Shown in pieces: positions 24,631-33,408 of a stretch of DNA of 64,000 nucleotides (its first letter is position 1; each line of letters starts with the position of its first letter). The translations under genes were made by a program, and so were the position numbers. Source of the DNA: Oceanobacillus_B kapialis (lineage in GTDB: Bacteria > Bacillota > Bacilli > Bacillales > Amphibacillaceae). The stretch lies in NCBI RefSeq assembly GCF_042685265.1, contig NZ_JBHUMX010000007.1, one strand, 5' to 3'. Below the pieces are notes generated by a model, which was given only the letters and a program-made list of their open reading frames with translations, was not told the origin of the DNA and made no database searches.

Positions 24631-25749
24631 ATGAAGATAGGAATTCCAAGAGAGATAAAAAACAATGAAAACAGGGTGGCTATGGCGCCATCTGGAGTGA
24701 ACACACTGTCAGATGCGGGGCATGAAGTATATGTAGAAACAGGTGCAGGCTTGGGTTCCGGTTTTACAGATCAGGAATACAAAGAAGCCGGGGCAATAAT
24801 TATGGAAACTGCTAAAGATGTTTGGCGGCAGGAAATGGTAATGAAAGTAAAAGAGCCGCAACTAGAAGAATATGATTATTTTTATGAAGGACTTATTCTT
24901 TTTACGTACTTACACCTTGCAGCAGAACCTGCATTGACAAAAGCATTAATTGAGAAGAAAGTAATCGGGATAGCATACGAAACGGTTCAACTGGACAATC
25001 GTTCATTGCCATTGCTGACTCCAATGAGTGAGGTAGCTGGTCGAATGGCTTCCCAAATTGGTGCACAATTTTTAGAAAAACCTAAAGGCGGGAAAGGTGT
25101 CCTGCTAGCTGGCATACCAGGGGTGAAAAGAGGAAAAGTCACTATCATAGGGGGCGGAGTTGTTGGTACAAATGCGGCGAAGATTGCTGTCGGATTAGGT
25201 GCTGATGTTACAATTATAGATTTAAGCCCGGAAAGACTACGACAGCTTGATGATATCTTTGGCTCGACAATAAATACAATGATATCAAATCCTCTTAATA
25301 TAAGTTTAGCTATTTCAGAATCCGATTTAGTGATTGGAGCTGTCCTAATACCTGGGGCTAAAGCACCAAAACTTGTAACAGATGACATGGTGAAACAAAT
25401 GCCTGAAGGGTCAGTAATTGTTGACGTGGCAATTGATCAAGGCGGAATTTTTGAAACAAGTGACAGAATTACGACGCATGACGATCCTACTTATACAAAA
25501 CATGGAGTACTGCATTATTCGGTTGCGAACATGCCTGGTGCGGTTCCGAGAACCTCTACAATTGGTTTAACTAACGTGACGGTTCCATATGCTCTGCAGC
25601 TTGCTAATAAAGGCTATAAAAAAGCTTGTTTAGATAATGAAGCACTATGCAAGGGTGTTAATACATTAAATGGATTTGTAACATATGAAGCAGTAGCCGC
25701 ATCCCACGGACTTGAATTTGATGATGCTCATGCTTTATTAGGGAAATAA
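24631..25749 (+). CDS. ald: Alanine dehydrogenase
   Basis: The 372-residue enzyme oxidatively deaminates L-alanine to pyruvate with NAD. The substrate-binding lysine lies in VMKVKEPQ near residue 75 and the catalytic His in FTYLHLAAEP near residue 95. The NAD Rossmann motif is IIGGGVVGTNAAKIA near residue 172. RBS CTGGAGG. It is used in alanine catabolism and in sporulation in Bacillus. Monocistronic with its own terminator; no adeR-type regulator is adjacent. Confidence 0.97.
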   Translation: MKIGIPREIKNNENRVAMAPSGVNTLSDAGHEVYVETGAGLGSGFTDQEYKEAGAIIMETAKDVWRQEMVMKVKEPQLEEYDYFYEGLILFTYLHLAAEPALTKALIEKKVIGIAYETVQLDNRSLPLLTPMSEVAGRMASQIGAQFLEKPKGGKGVLLAGIPGVKRGKVTIIGGGVVGTNAAKIAVGLGADVTIIDLSPERLRQLDDIFGSTINTMISNPLNISLAISESDLVIGAVLIPGAKAPKLVTDDMVKQMPEGSVIVDVAIDQGGIFETSDRITTHDDPTYTKHGVLHYSVANMPGAVPRTSTIGLTNVTVPYALQLANKGYKKACLDNEALCKGVNTLNGFVTYEAVAASHGLEFDDAHALLGK

Positions 25750-25760
25750 AAAAGTATTGG

Positions 25761-25795
25761 AAAAGCCTGCAGACATTCTGCAGGCTTTTGCTTTT
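25761..25795 (+). terminator. ald terminator
   Basis: AAAAGCCTGCAGA / CTGCAGGCTTTT with a short loop and downstream T residues. It lies between ald and the convergent dipeptidase gene and may serve both. Confidence 0.88.
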
Positions 25796-25802
25796 CTACA
25801 TA

Positions 25803-26900
25803 TTAATCAATAATCTGTAACTCTTTCGGATAGGCGGTTAATACTTCAGCACCTTTTTCTGTCATAAATACCATGTCTTCGATTCGAACGCCCCCTTTTC
25901 CTGGTACATAGATGCCCGGCTCAATCGTATAACACATTCCTGCATTTAACGGGAGCGTGTTTTTACTATGCATGGATGGGTATTCATGGGTTTCGATCCC
26001 AAGACCATGACCTAAGCGGTGTGTAAAGTATTCCCCATAACCTGCAGCATCAATATGTCCTCTGGCAATCTGGTCAAGTGTGCCAACAGTGGTGCCAATC
26101 TTGGAGGCTTCAACCGCTTTTTGTTCTGCGGTTAGTACAGTTTGATAAATATCTTTTTGTTCTTCTGTAATTGATTTGTAAGCCACAGTTCTAGTGATAT
26201 CCGAGCAATATCCTTCAAAAATAACTCCAAGGTCAAAGAGGACGATATCTCCTTTCTCGACCTTTTTCATGCTCGGTGTCCCATGTGGAGAAGCAGTTTT
26301 TGTACCAGATAATGCCATTGTATTAAAGGACATTTCCTGGATGCCTTGTTTTTTAAGCTCAAATTCAATTTTAGCAATTAACTCCAACTCGCTTACGCCC
26401 TCTTGAATCGCTTTTACGCCTGTTTCAACGCCAAAATCAGCAAGAGCTGCTGCTTGTTTTAATAGCGTGTATTCCTTTTTATCTTTCACAACTCTTAAGT
26501 TAGCCAGTATTTCCTTGCCATCACGTATAACTGTATCAGGAAAGTATTGCTTTAATGCTTCATATCTTTCTAATGTAAAATGATCATGCTCTAGACCAAT
26601 AGAGACTGGGACTCGATTAGATGCCTTGAGCTTCTTAAAAAAGAGCTCCCACGGGTTCTCATGGTCATGGTAGCTAATAATGTCAAACTGCCAGCCAGCT
26701 TGCTTTGCATCTTCTACCTCCATGGCGGGTACCATTAAAAGCGGATCCATGTGATGGGAAACATATACTGCAATTAATCGTTCATGTGGCTCAGTATAGT
26801 AATTACTCAGATAATAAAAATTCGCTTTCGAAGTAATAAACATGCTGTCTAAATCTTGTTCTTTCATATTTTTTAACAACGCATCGATTCGATTTGTCAT
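25803..26900 (-). CDS. pepQ: Xaa-Pro dipeptidase (M24B metallopeptidase)
   Basis: The 365-residue enzyme has a creatinase-like N-terminal domain (1-130) and a pita-bread catalytic domain. The five metal ligands can be read as Asp in LFDLGV, Asp in YCSDITRT, His in HRLGHGLG, Glu in TIEPGIY and Glu in VRIEDMV. It splits dipeptides ending in proline. The ATG at 26900 has an AGGAGTGCC-type RBS on the minus strand. Monocistronic; whether it is PepQ or another M24B aminopeptidase cannot be decided from sequence alone. Confidence 0.9.
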   Translation of the reverse strand: MTNRIDALLKNMKEQDLDSMFITSKANFYYLSNYYTEPHERLIAVYVSHHMDPLLMVPAMEVEDAKQAGWQFDIISYHDHENPWELFFKKLKASNRVPVSIGLEHDHFTLERYEALKQYFPDTVIRDGKEILANLRVVKDKKEYTLLKQAAALADFGVETGVKAIQEGVSELELIAKIEFELKKQGIQEMSFNTMALSGTKTASPHGTPSMKKVEKGDIVLFDLGVIFEGYCSDITRTVAYKSITEEQKDIYQTVLTAEQKAVEASKIGTTVGTLDQIARGHIDAAGYGEYFTHRLGHGLGIETHEYPSMHSKNTLPLNAGMCYTIEPGIYVPGKGGVRIEDMVFMTEKGAEVLTAYPKELQIID

Positions 26901-26974
26901 ATAGGCACTCCTTCTTATGTAATGTTATAATAGAGTATAACAAAGAAGTGCAAAAGTAAAAAAATAATATTTCT

Positions 26975-27000
26975 TGAAACCAAATCCTTTTTAGCACGTA
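26975..27000 (+). promoter_or_regulatory. Sigma-W-type (ECF) promoter of the DUF4178-pspA operon
   Basis: TGAAAC at 26975-26980 and CGTA at 26997-27000 (continuing TTA) are separated by exactly 16 bases. This equals the B. subtilis sigma-W consensus. It lies 44 bases upstream of the first gene, and pspA is a known sigma-W target in B. subtilis. Confidence 0.8.
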
Positions 27001-27043
27001 TTACCTAGTAGTAACAAAAGTTTTAATGATGTGAGGTGAGTTA

Positions 27044-27556
27044 ATGGGGCTATTTTCCAGGATCTTTTCCAAAAAAAAGAGCGATACGCCCGCTCCTAAA
27101 GAAAGAACAGTGCTATCCATCCAAATTGGCGATATTATCACCTATGATCTTACAGACTATGAGGTTGTTGGCAAAATAACGTACAGAGATGGTGGCTATG
27201 AATGGTATGGTTATCAATTACTTGAAGGAAATGATACCATTTGGTTATCTGCGGAAATGGATGACGAGCTGGAGCTGGGGATTTATCGCAAGGTGCAAGT
27301 GCCGATTCAAAAGCCTTATCCAAAAGAAATAACGTATGAGAACCGCACCTACTACCAAGAGGAAACTGGAGTGGCAAAGGTTACTGGAGAGGGAAGAAGT
27401 ACTTCTTTAACTGGCTTAGAAACCCACTATGCGGAGTATATGGACAGTTCAGAGGAAAGCTATCTCAGCTTTGAATCTTGGGGTACAGAAATAGAGGCCA
27501 GTCATGGTTATTCCATTGAAGCATATGAAATAAAAATATTAGCAGGATCTAAATAG
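27044..27556 (+). CDS. DUF4178 domain protein
   Basis: The 170-residue protein begins with a short basic segment (MGLFSRIFSKKK), then a beta-rich DUF4178 domain (IGDIITYDLTDYEVVGKITYRDGGYEWYGYQLLEGNDTIWLSAE). No catalytic motif is visible. It is the first gene behind the sigma-W-type promoter and is 13 bases upstream of pspA. DUF4178 proteins recur next to PspA, DUF350 and aminopropyltransferase genes, so a role in membrane stress is inferred. RBS GTGAGGTG. Confidence 0.85.
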   Translation: MGLFSRIFSKKKSDTPAPKERTVLSIQIGDIITYDLTDYEVVGKITYRDGGYEWYGYQLLEGNDTIWLSAEMDDELELGIYRKVQVPIQKPYPKEITYENRTYYQEETGVAKVTGEGRSTSLTGLETHYAEYMDSSEESYLSFESWGTEIEASHGYSIEAYEIKILAGSK

Positions 27557-27569
27557 GAGGAGATTATAT

Positions 27570-28235
27570 ATGTTTAAATTTTTCAGCCGTATGAAAACAG
27601 TTGTGAGTTCAGAGTTAAATGCCATGCTAGATAAAGCAGAAGATCCAGTAAAAATGCTTGATCAATTTATGAGAGATATGGCAGAAGATATTCGCGAAGT
27701 CGAAGCAGCAGTTGCTAAGCAAATTGCGAATGAAAAAATGTTGAAGAGAAAAGCTAATGATGCACAGGCAATGGTGGATAAAAGACAAAGTCAAGCAGAA
27801 CAGGCGATTGAAGCAGGCAATGAAGATTTAGCACGCCGTGCCCTTCAAGATAAGAAAGACCATGAAACAACAGCAACTACGTTGAATGAATCGTGGAAGC
27901 GTGCAGAACAAGATGCTACAACACTTCGCTCTAAGTTAGACGAAATGAAAAAAGAATACCAAGAAATGAAATTGAAAAAGGATTCTTTAAAAGCACGTGC
28001 AGAATCAGCTAAGACTAGAACAAAAATGAATCGTACCATGTCTTCCATCGGTAGCGATGATTCTAAGCGTGGATTCGAGCGCATGGAAGAGAAAGTTATG
28101 CAATTTGAAGCAGAAGCTGAAACAAGTGAAGACATGTCACAAGCAAGCCGTACATTGGATGACGAATTTGAAGATTTGGGTAAAAATGATGTGGATGATG
28201 AACTTGCAGAACTAAAAAGAAAGATGGGAAAATAG
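27570..28235 (+). CDS. pspA: PspA/IM30 family membrane-stress protein
   Basis: The 221-residue protein is helical throughout, beginning MFKFFSRMKTVVSSELNAMLDKAEDPVKMLDQFMRDM, the amphipathic and first helices of PspA. Long coiled coils follow (about 25-150). PspA/IM30 proteins belong to the ESCRT-III superfamily and stabilise damaged cytoplasmic membranes. RBS AGGAGG. It is the second gene of a sigma-W-type operon; pspB and pspC are absent, as usual in Firmicutes. Confidence 0.95.
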   Translation: MFKFFSRMKTVVSSELNAMLDKAEDPVKMLDQFMRDMAEDIREVEAAVAKQIANEKMLKRKANDAQAMVDKRQSQAEQAIEAGNEDLARRALQDKKDHETTATTLNESWKRAEQDATTLRSKLDEMKKEYQEMKLKKDSLKARAESAKTRTKMNRTMSSIGSDDSKRGFERMEEKVMQFEAEAETSEDMSQASRTLDDEFEDLGKNDVDDELAELKRKMGK

Positions 28236-28249
28236 TATAGAGAATGAGA

Positions 28250-28276
28250 GGTAGGAGTAGTCTAGCTGCTCCTGCC
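28250..28276 (+). terminator. Intra-operon hairpin after pspA
   Basis: GGTAGGAGTAG pairs with CTGCTCCTGCC using two G-T pairs. No T-run follows directly, so it may be a partial attenuator or an mRNA stabiliser that raises pspA over downstream genes. Confidence 0.45.
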
Positions 28277-28353
28277 AGCTTATTTCTTTATCATGCATGC
28301 TGAGTGGAAACAGGATTCATTTATTGCTACTAAACAGAGAGAGGGGGATTGTA

Positions 28354-28989
28354 TTGTTCAAAAAATGGCTGTTACTAGTAATTGCAATCATAATGTTAAG
28401 TATATTGGCAGCTTGTGGTCCGGGTGGGATGGAACAGGATGCTAATGTAAGCGCAGCAGATATGCCAGATGAACCGAGCAAATCAGACCTCACTGCCGCA
28501 ATAGAAACTGACAATAGCAATGAAATTGATGATTTAGTTGAGGCGCATTTTCCTTTGCTTGATGTAGTACATGGCGATACATACGAAGCCGAGATCTTTG
28601 CAACACAACGTTTTACAAAACAAGAGCTGGTAGATTTGTTTTCCTCTGTCATTCAACCAGAGAATGTAAGTGAGGAGAAGGACAACCAACAAATTATGGT
28701 ATACCCCGATGATTTTGTAACGTTAAAACATAGTGAAAATGACGAAAATGTGATCTTAATCGAAGTTGCCAGTGAAGAGTTTGTCCGAAATAATTACTCT
28801 CCAAGCTTTTTGCAAACATACTTTACTTATCGACTGCTTGACAGCTTCCTCGGAAATGGATGGAGTAACCGAAGAGCGCGTGCTTGTCAAACAGGAGATT
28901 GTTATGGAGGCTATACAGGGTCAGGGTATGGCACACCAAGTCGTGGAAGTGGAACATTCCGCGGGGGCGGACCAGGTACAGGAAAATAA
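28354..28989 (+). CDS. DUF4247 lipoprotein
   Basis: The 211-residue protein has a lipoprotein signal peptide ending in the lipobox LAAC (Cys21), so it should be anchored on the outer face of the membrane. A DUF4247-type domain follows (about 50-185), then a glycine-rich tail (GGYTGSGYG...FRGGGPGTGK) with two cysteines before it (ACQTGDC). The TTG at 28354 is chosen because GAGAGGGGG precedes it and it gives MFKKWLLLV. Function unknown; always seen near PspA/DUF350 clusters in my recollection, which is weak evidence. Confidence 0.8.
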   Translation: MFKKWLLLVIAIIMLSILAACGPGGMEQDANVSAADMPDEPSKSDLTAAIETDNSNEIDDLVEAHFPLLDVVHGDTYEAEIFATQRFTKQELVDLFSSVIQPENVSEEKDNQQIMVYPDDFVTLKHSENDENVILIEVASEEFVRNNYSPSFLQTYFTYRLLDSFLGNGWSNRRARACQTGDCYGGYTGSGYGTPSRGSGTFRGGGPGTGK

Positions 28990-29004
28990 AAGGAGGGGTT
29001 TTAT

Positions 29005-29400
29005 ATGCAACCATTTATTGATACACTAATTTATTTTGCGATTTCAGTCGTCATTGTATTAATCGGACTTATTATTTTTGAAAACATGACTAGAAAATAC
29101 AAGGACATGGATGAAGTGGAAGGTGGCAATCATGCTGTCGCATTATCCATTGCAGGAAAGATAATCGGGATTTGTATTGTTTTAGCTTTTGCTATTTATC
29201 ACAGCATCGAGGTTCAAGAAACAATCATTTGGGGATTGTTTGGGGTTGTTTTACAAATGATCGCATATGGCGTATTTGATTTGTTTACAAGAAAATTTTC
29301 AGTAGAAGAGCAATTGCGTGAGAATAATGTTGCAGTCGGTATTATTTCGATGGCAGTATCCATTGGTTTAGCATTAGTCATCGGTGCTTCCATCACTTAA
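29005..29400 (+). CDS. DUF350 membrane protein
   Basis: The 131-residue protein has four predicted membrane helices (about 7-28, 45-65, 74-92, 110-130), typical of DUF350 (YjfL-like). In E. coli the DUF350 gene yjfL lies in an operon with a PspA-like gene and an ATP-grasp amidoligase, so a shared role with PspA is likely. No enzymatic motif is present. RBS AGGAGGGG, 15 bases after the lipoprotein gene. A terminator follows. Confidence 0.88.
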   Translation: MQPFIDTLIYFAISVVIVLIGLIIFENMTRKYKDMDEVEGGNHAVALSIAGKIIGICIVLAFAIYHSIEVQETIIWGLFGVVLQMIAYGVFDLFTRKFSVEEQLRENNVAVGIISMAVSIGLALVIGASIT

Positions 29401-29436
29401 TATTGCACAGCAACTGTAATGTAATAAAGTTCAAAG

Positions 29437-29476
29437 TGGCTTCCGACGTGATCTTACGCGGAAGCCAAATTTTTTT
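29437..29476 (+). terminator. Terminator between DUF350 and the aminopropyltransferase gene
   Basis: TGGCTTCCG pairs with CGGAAGCCA, followed by AATTTTTTT. It may be leaky, with the next gene partly co-transcribed. Confidence 0.82.
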
Positions 29477-29507
29477 CCGTAGAAGTAAGAATATGGAGTG
29501 ATCGATA

Positions 29508-31058
29508 TTGAAGGATGCAGCAATGAGGAAAAGTAATATTATATACTGGGCATCAGGGATTGTGTCCATTTGCGGCATTATATTTGAAGTGCTATTTGGG
29601 GCGTTAGGTTCTTATATATTAGGGGATGGGGTGAAACAATATACCTTAACCATCTCACTTTTCTTAACAGGAATGGGTATTGGCGCAAGCTTAAGTGAAA
29701 AAGTGATGAAAAACCTTATTATTTCGTTTATATGGGTAGAATTTGGCGTTGCTATTATAGGTGGGTTCTCCAGTTTTACTATGTTCGGCATTACGGCAAT
29801 TGCACCAGAAGGAACAGATGCCTTCTATCTATATTTTATCACTACACTCGTAGGTGCGTTAACTGGTTTTGAGCTACCCATATTAATTAGAAAGGCAAAT
29901 GAAATAGGGGTTTCCCTTAATCGAAGCACTGCAAGAGTGCTATTCTCGGACTATGCTGGTGGTCTTGTTGGTGGCTTGCTATTTGTTTTCTTACTACGCC
30001 CCCAGTTTGGCATGGTTAAATCTGCCTTTTTAGTTGGGTGTATTAACGTTGCAGTCGCTTTAGTTGTGTTATGGCTATTCCGTAAAGAGATTCGTCACTT
30101 TTTCGTACATGCTGTAAGTGGGATTGTTATCGCACTGGCATTAATACTTGGACTGTTCTTTGGAGAAGAACTTGCATTCACCTTTGAACAAAAGCTTTAC
30201 CAAGACCCCATTGTACATATGGAGCAAAGCAATTATCAAAAGATTATTTTGACACAAGATCAGAACGATGTTCGGTTGTTTTTGGATGGCTCGTTACAGC
30301 TAAGCTCGACAGATGAATATCGCTATCATGAAACATTAGTCCATCCTGCAATGTCTTTTGGGCAAGAACCGAAAAACATTCTAATTCTAGGTGGAGGGGA
30401 TGGCGTAGCTGCAAAAGAAGTACTTAAATACGGTACAGTAGAGTCTCTCACCCTCGTTGATCTTGACCCTGCTGTGGTAGAACTCGCCAATAACAATCGA
30501 CAACTATTAAATCTTAACGATGGTGCCTTAAAAAATGAAAAAGTAACAGTGCACCACAAGGATGCTTATGAATTTTTGGAAAAAAGTGATGAATGGTACG
30601 ATGTTATACTTGTAGATCTTCCTGACCCAAACAACGAAAGCTTAAATAAGCTTTATACTAAGGAATTTTATTCTTTAGTGAGAAATCACCTTACAGCAGA
30701 AGGGGTAATGATGGTACAGTCCACTAGTCCAGTTTTTGCTACAGAGGTTTACTGGACAATTTCTGAAACGATTGCCTCTACTGGTTTGAACACAGAGAAT
30801 TTACATGTAGATGTCCCAAGCTTTGGTAATTGGGGGTTTGTGATGGCTAGTAGGAAACCGATTAACCTTGAAAATCTTACAATAGAGCCTGAAACCAGAT
30901 TTTTGGATGAAGAGATGCTAGGAAGTTTAACGCATTTTGGCAAGGATGAAGATGGAAGTATTCTAGATGCTGACGGAGAGAAAAAGGAGCTTACTCCAAA
31001 TACGCTAATTGATCCTCACTTAATTCAAATTTACGAACGTGCATGGGAAAATTACTAA
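29508..31058 (+). CDS. Membrane-embedded spermidine synthase-like aminopropyltransferase
   Basis: The 516-residue protein has seven or so membrane helices in the first 215 residues, then a spermidine synthase fold. The nucleotide motif is ILGGGDGVAAKEVLKYG near residue 289, followed by LVDLDPAVVELA and, at the catalytic position, VDLPDPNNESL near residue 367. Soluble SpeE lacks the membrane part. It probably transfers an aminopropyl group, or a related alkyl group, near the membrane; the acceptor is unknown. The TTG at 29508 has GGAGTGAT seven bases upstream; an ATG 15 bases later is possible. Last gene of the PspA cluster. Confidence 0.85.
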   Translation: MKDAAMRKSNIIYWASGIVSICGIIFEVLFGALGSYILGDGVKQYTLTISLFLTGMGIGASLSEKVMKNLIISFIWVEFGVAIIGGFSSFTMFGITAIAPEGTDAFYLYFITTLVGALTGFELPILIRKANEIGVSLNRSTARVLFSDYAGGLVGGLLFVFLLRPQFGMVKSAFLVGCINVAVALVVLWLFRKEIRHFFVHAVSGIVIALALILGLFFGEELAFTFEQKLYQDPIVHMEQSNYQKIILTQDQNDVRLFLDGSLQLSSTDEYRYHETLVHPAMSFGQEPKNILILGGGDGVAAKEVLKYGTVESLTLVDLDPAVVELANNNRQLLNLNDGALKNEKVTVHHKDAYEFLEKSDEWYDVILVDLPDPNNESLNKLYTKEFYSLVRNHLTAEGVMMVQSTSPVFATEVYWTISETIASTGLNTENLHVDVPSFGNWGFVMASRKPINLENLTIEPETRFLDEEMLGSLTHFGKDEDGSILDADGEKKELTPNTLIDPHLIQIYERAWENY

Positions 31059-31127
31059 ACGGGTAAAGGAATAGAGAACTCTTTATAGAAGATTAAAAGA
31101 GAGACTAAATGAAAAGGAGAGAATATC

Positions 31128-31808
31128 ATGAAAGTATCTTATCATGGACATGCTGTAGTAAAAGTAGAAACTGGAACACACACGATTCTTATTGATCCTT
31201 TTATCTCTGGTAATGAGGCGTGTGACTTAAATGCGGATACAATTAAAGCGGATGTTATTTTACTAACACACGGCCACAACGACCATGTCGGCGACACGTT
31301 TGAAATTGCCAAGCGAAGTGATGCACTAGTTGTAGCACCAAACGAGCTTGCAGACTATTTAGGGAGTAAAGGATTAAACACACATCCCATGCATATAGGT
31401 GGAAAGCATAAATTTGATTTCGGACAAGTAAAATTCACCCAGGCATTTCACGGCTCTGCATACACAGAAGAGGATGGCTCCACTGTTTATACCGGGATGC
31501 CAGCAGGAATTTTACTAACGGTTGATGGAAAAACCATCTACCATGTCGGGGATACAGGATTGTTCTCAGACTTGAAATTAATTGGAGAAATGAATGACAT
31601 CGATATCGCATTTGTACCAATAGGTGACAACTTCACCATGGGACCAGAGGATGCGCTAGTTGCTGCCAAGTGGATCAACGCAAAAACCACAGTTCCTGTG
31701 CATTACAACACTTTCCCTGTAATTGAGCAGGATCCAGATGCATTTGCTCAGAAAGTGAGTGTAGGAAAAGGTAAGGCGATGAAGATTGGGGATTTTGTGG
31801 AGTTGTAG
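31128..31808 (+). CDS. ytkL: UPF0173 metal-dependent hydrolase YtkL
   Basis: The 226-residue metallo-beta-lactamase fold protein carries HGHNDHVGD near residue 53 and HVGDTG, with the last metal His in VPVHYNTFP. The first strand MKVSYHGHAVVKVE is typical of UPF0173. Its substrate is unknown. RBS AAAGGAGAG. It marks the end of conserved core order before the pilus island. Confidence 0.93.
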   Translation: MKVSYHGHAVVKVETGTHTILIDPFISGNEACDLNADTIKADVILLTHGHNDHVGDTFEIAKRSDALVVAPNELADYLGSKGLNTHPMHIGGKHKFDFGQVKFTQAFHGSAYTEEDGSTVYTGMPAGILLTVDGKTIYHVGDTGLFSDLKLIGEMNDIDIAFVPIGDNFTMGPEDALVAAKWINAKTTVPVHYNTFPVIEQDPDAFAQKVSVGKGKAMKIGDFVEL

Positions 31809-31822
31809 GTAGTTATAATAGA

Positions 31823-31859
31823 AGAAAGCCAGGGAGTTTGATACTCTCTGGCTTTTTTG
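31823..31859. terminator. Terminator between ytkL and the divergent prepilin gene
   Basis: AAAGCCAGGGAGT pairs with CTCTCTGGCTTT, followed by TTTTTT on the plus strand. The minus-strand gene ends 14 bases away, so it may be shared. Confidence 0.88.
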
Positions 31860-31872
31860 TGGTTAAATTTTG

Positions 31873-33345
31873 TTATATTCCACAGCTTGAGGCTTGTTCG
31901 GTTATTTTGATATCGGAGTCTGGTGTTTGTTTAATATTAGCATCACCTTTAATACAAATAGAGCCTGCACCATTTTCAGGAGTGATCGCTTTGTCGAATG
32001 TAGCGCTGCCTTCTACTATAAGCTTTGCTCCACTCTGGAGGTGTAAATCGTTATAAAAGTGCGCATCTCCTTTGATATGTAAAAAAGCACCTGAATTCAA
32101 TGTAACTTTACTCGAAAAGTTTGCATTTCCCCCAGTTAAGACTCTGCCTCCACTCTGCATAGTTAAACTACCGGTTAAATCAAAGTTCCGATCGAAGTGG
32201 AGTGCTCCACTCGTTATGTTTATATCTTTTAGAAAAGTACCATCTTTAGCCCCGTGGATACTAGCACTATTATGCATGGTTATATTACCCGAGGCAGTAA
32301 AATCCCCCCCAAATCTAAGAGAGCCATTGCTTGTAAGTGTTAGGTCTCTTAAAATTTCTCCGTTATTGTCTACTTTAATATTTGTATTGTTATGCATCGT
32401 TAAATTACCTAGAAGATATAAATTATTACCAATGTCGAGAGTGGCTTCTCTTGTAAGTTTTAACCCTTTTACAAAACGCGCGCTTTTCCCTATTTTTGTT
32501 GTAGTGTTCTCTTGTAATGTTATATCCCCTTTAGCCAATAAATGCTTACCAATTGTCAATTCACTATAACTTTTTATAATTGCCTGCCCACCTAATCTAG
32601 CGCTATTTATAACATTCATTTTCGCCTTTTGTTCTAACTCGAGTGATTGGTCAGCGAACAAATTTTGGTCAATAGTAAAGTTGATAGGATCGAAAATTGA
32701 AGTCCTGTTAGTAAACCATGCACTCCCATTTTTTATGTGGGGGTTTGGGCAAAAATTCCAATCGCCAAACTGTCCCTGACTAAGTATCGTATCCCCATTA
32801 AAGACACAATCTTTATTTGTTTCTGGAGGGGAATAATCATCTTCATCATTCTCTGTTTCGTCGAGTTCGTCAAGTTCATCATTATCGTCGCCGCCCTGGT
32901 CTTCAGTCGGGAGATTAACGGTTAGTTTATTTTTTTTATCCCAAGTTGTTTCAATAGTGTATGAATTGTTCGAGTTATTGGAAAGGGTTAGCTGTACAAA
33001 TATCGGTTGGGATTTATAAACCTCATAACATCCATTATCTTGCATGTATTCTTTTGTATTATTATTTACCTTATGCCTTAACCTTGTAGTAACATTAGTT
33101 CCCATATGTGTGTTAACTACGCAAACTTTGTTATCTTCATTATTGTAGAATTGATTTTTCATTTCATTTACCAATACATTAGCCTGTTGCTTCAGTGAGA
33201 TGTCAGCATTAGCTTCCTTTTCACTACCAAATAACTGCATGAATATACTAGATGATAGTGTTATAACAATAGCGAACAATCCAAGTGCAGCAAGCAATTC
33301 GACAAGGGTTATCCCCTTTTCATTATTAAGTTGACGAAAATTCAT
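31873..33345 (-). CDS. Large prepilin-like protein with beta-solenoid repeat domain
   Basis: The 490-residue protein begins with a type III signal (NEKG cleaved before ITLVELLAALGLFAIV, with Glu at +5), so it should be processed by prepilin peptidase. A globular region with several cysteines follows (about 35-150), then an Asp/Glu-rich linker (about 153-175). From about 235 to 465 come roughly eleven repeats of 19-22 residues alternating beta strands with turns (for example LTMHN.., LTLTSNG.., LHLQSGAKL), a beta-solenoid resembling bactofilin-like modules. It ends SSCGI. The gene is divergent from the pilus operon. It could be a pilus-tip or surface adhesin; no homolog is recognised. Confidence 0.82.
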   Translation of the reverse strand: MNFRQLNNEKGITLVELLAALGLFAIVITLSSSIFMQLFGSEKEANADISLKQQANVLVNEMKNQFYNNEDNKVCVVNTHMGTNVTTRLRHKVNNNTKEYMQDNGCYEVYKSQPIFVQLTLSNNSNNSYTIETTWDKKNKLTVNLPTEDQGGDDNDELDELDETENDEDDYSPPETNKDCVFNGDTILSQGQFGDWNFCPNPHIKNGSAWFTNRTSIFDPINFTIDQNLFADQSLELEQKAKMNVINSARLGGQAIIKSYSELTIGKHLLAKGDITLQENTTTKIGKSARFVKGLKLTREATLDIGNNLYLLGNLTMHNNTNIKVDNNGEILRDLTLTSNGSLRFGGDFTASGNITMHNSASIHGAKDGTFLKDINITSGALHFDRNFDLTGSLTMQSGGRVLTGGNANFSSKVTLNSGAFLHIKGDAHFYNDLHLQSGAKLIVEGSATFDKAITPENGAGSICIKGDANIKQTPDSDIKITEQASSCGI

Positions 33346-33364
33346 ATTTTCACATCCAATTAAG

Positions 33365-33373
33365 TGCTATAAT
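33365..33373 (+). promoter_or_regulatory. Extended -10 promoter of the pilus operon
   Basis: TGCTATAAT is a perfect extended -10 located 36 bases before the first pilin start, in the 63-base gap between the divergent prepilin genes. No good -35 is seen. Confidence 0.55.
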
Positions 33374-33408
33374 AGGATAAAAGTCACAAGTAAGGCGTGA
33401 ATAATAGA

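Noticed and set aside
28250..28276. Operon end after pspA
   Set aside because: The hairpin has no T-run, and the next gene has its own RBS without a clear promoter, so I treat the operon as continuing.
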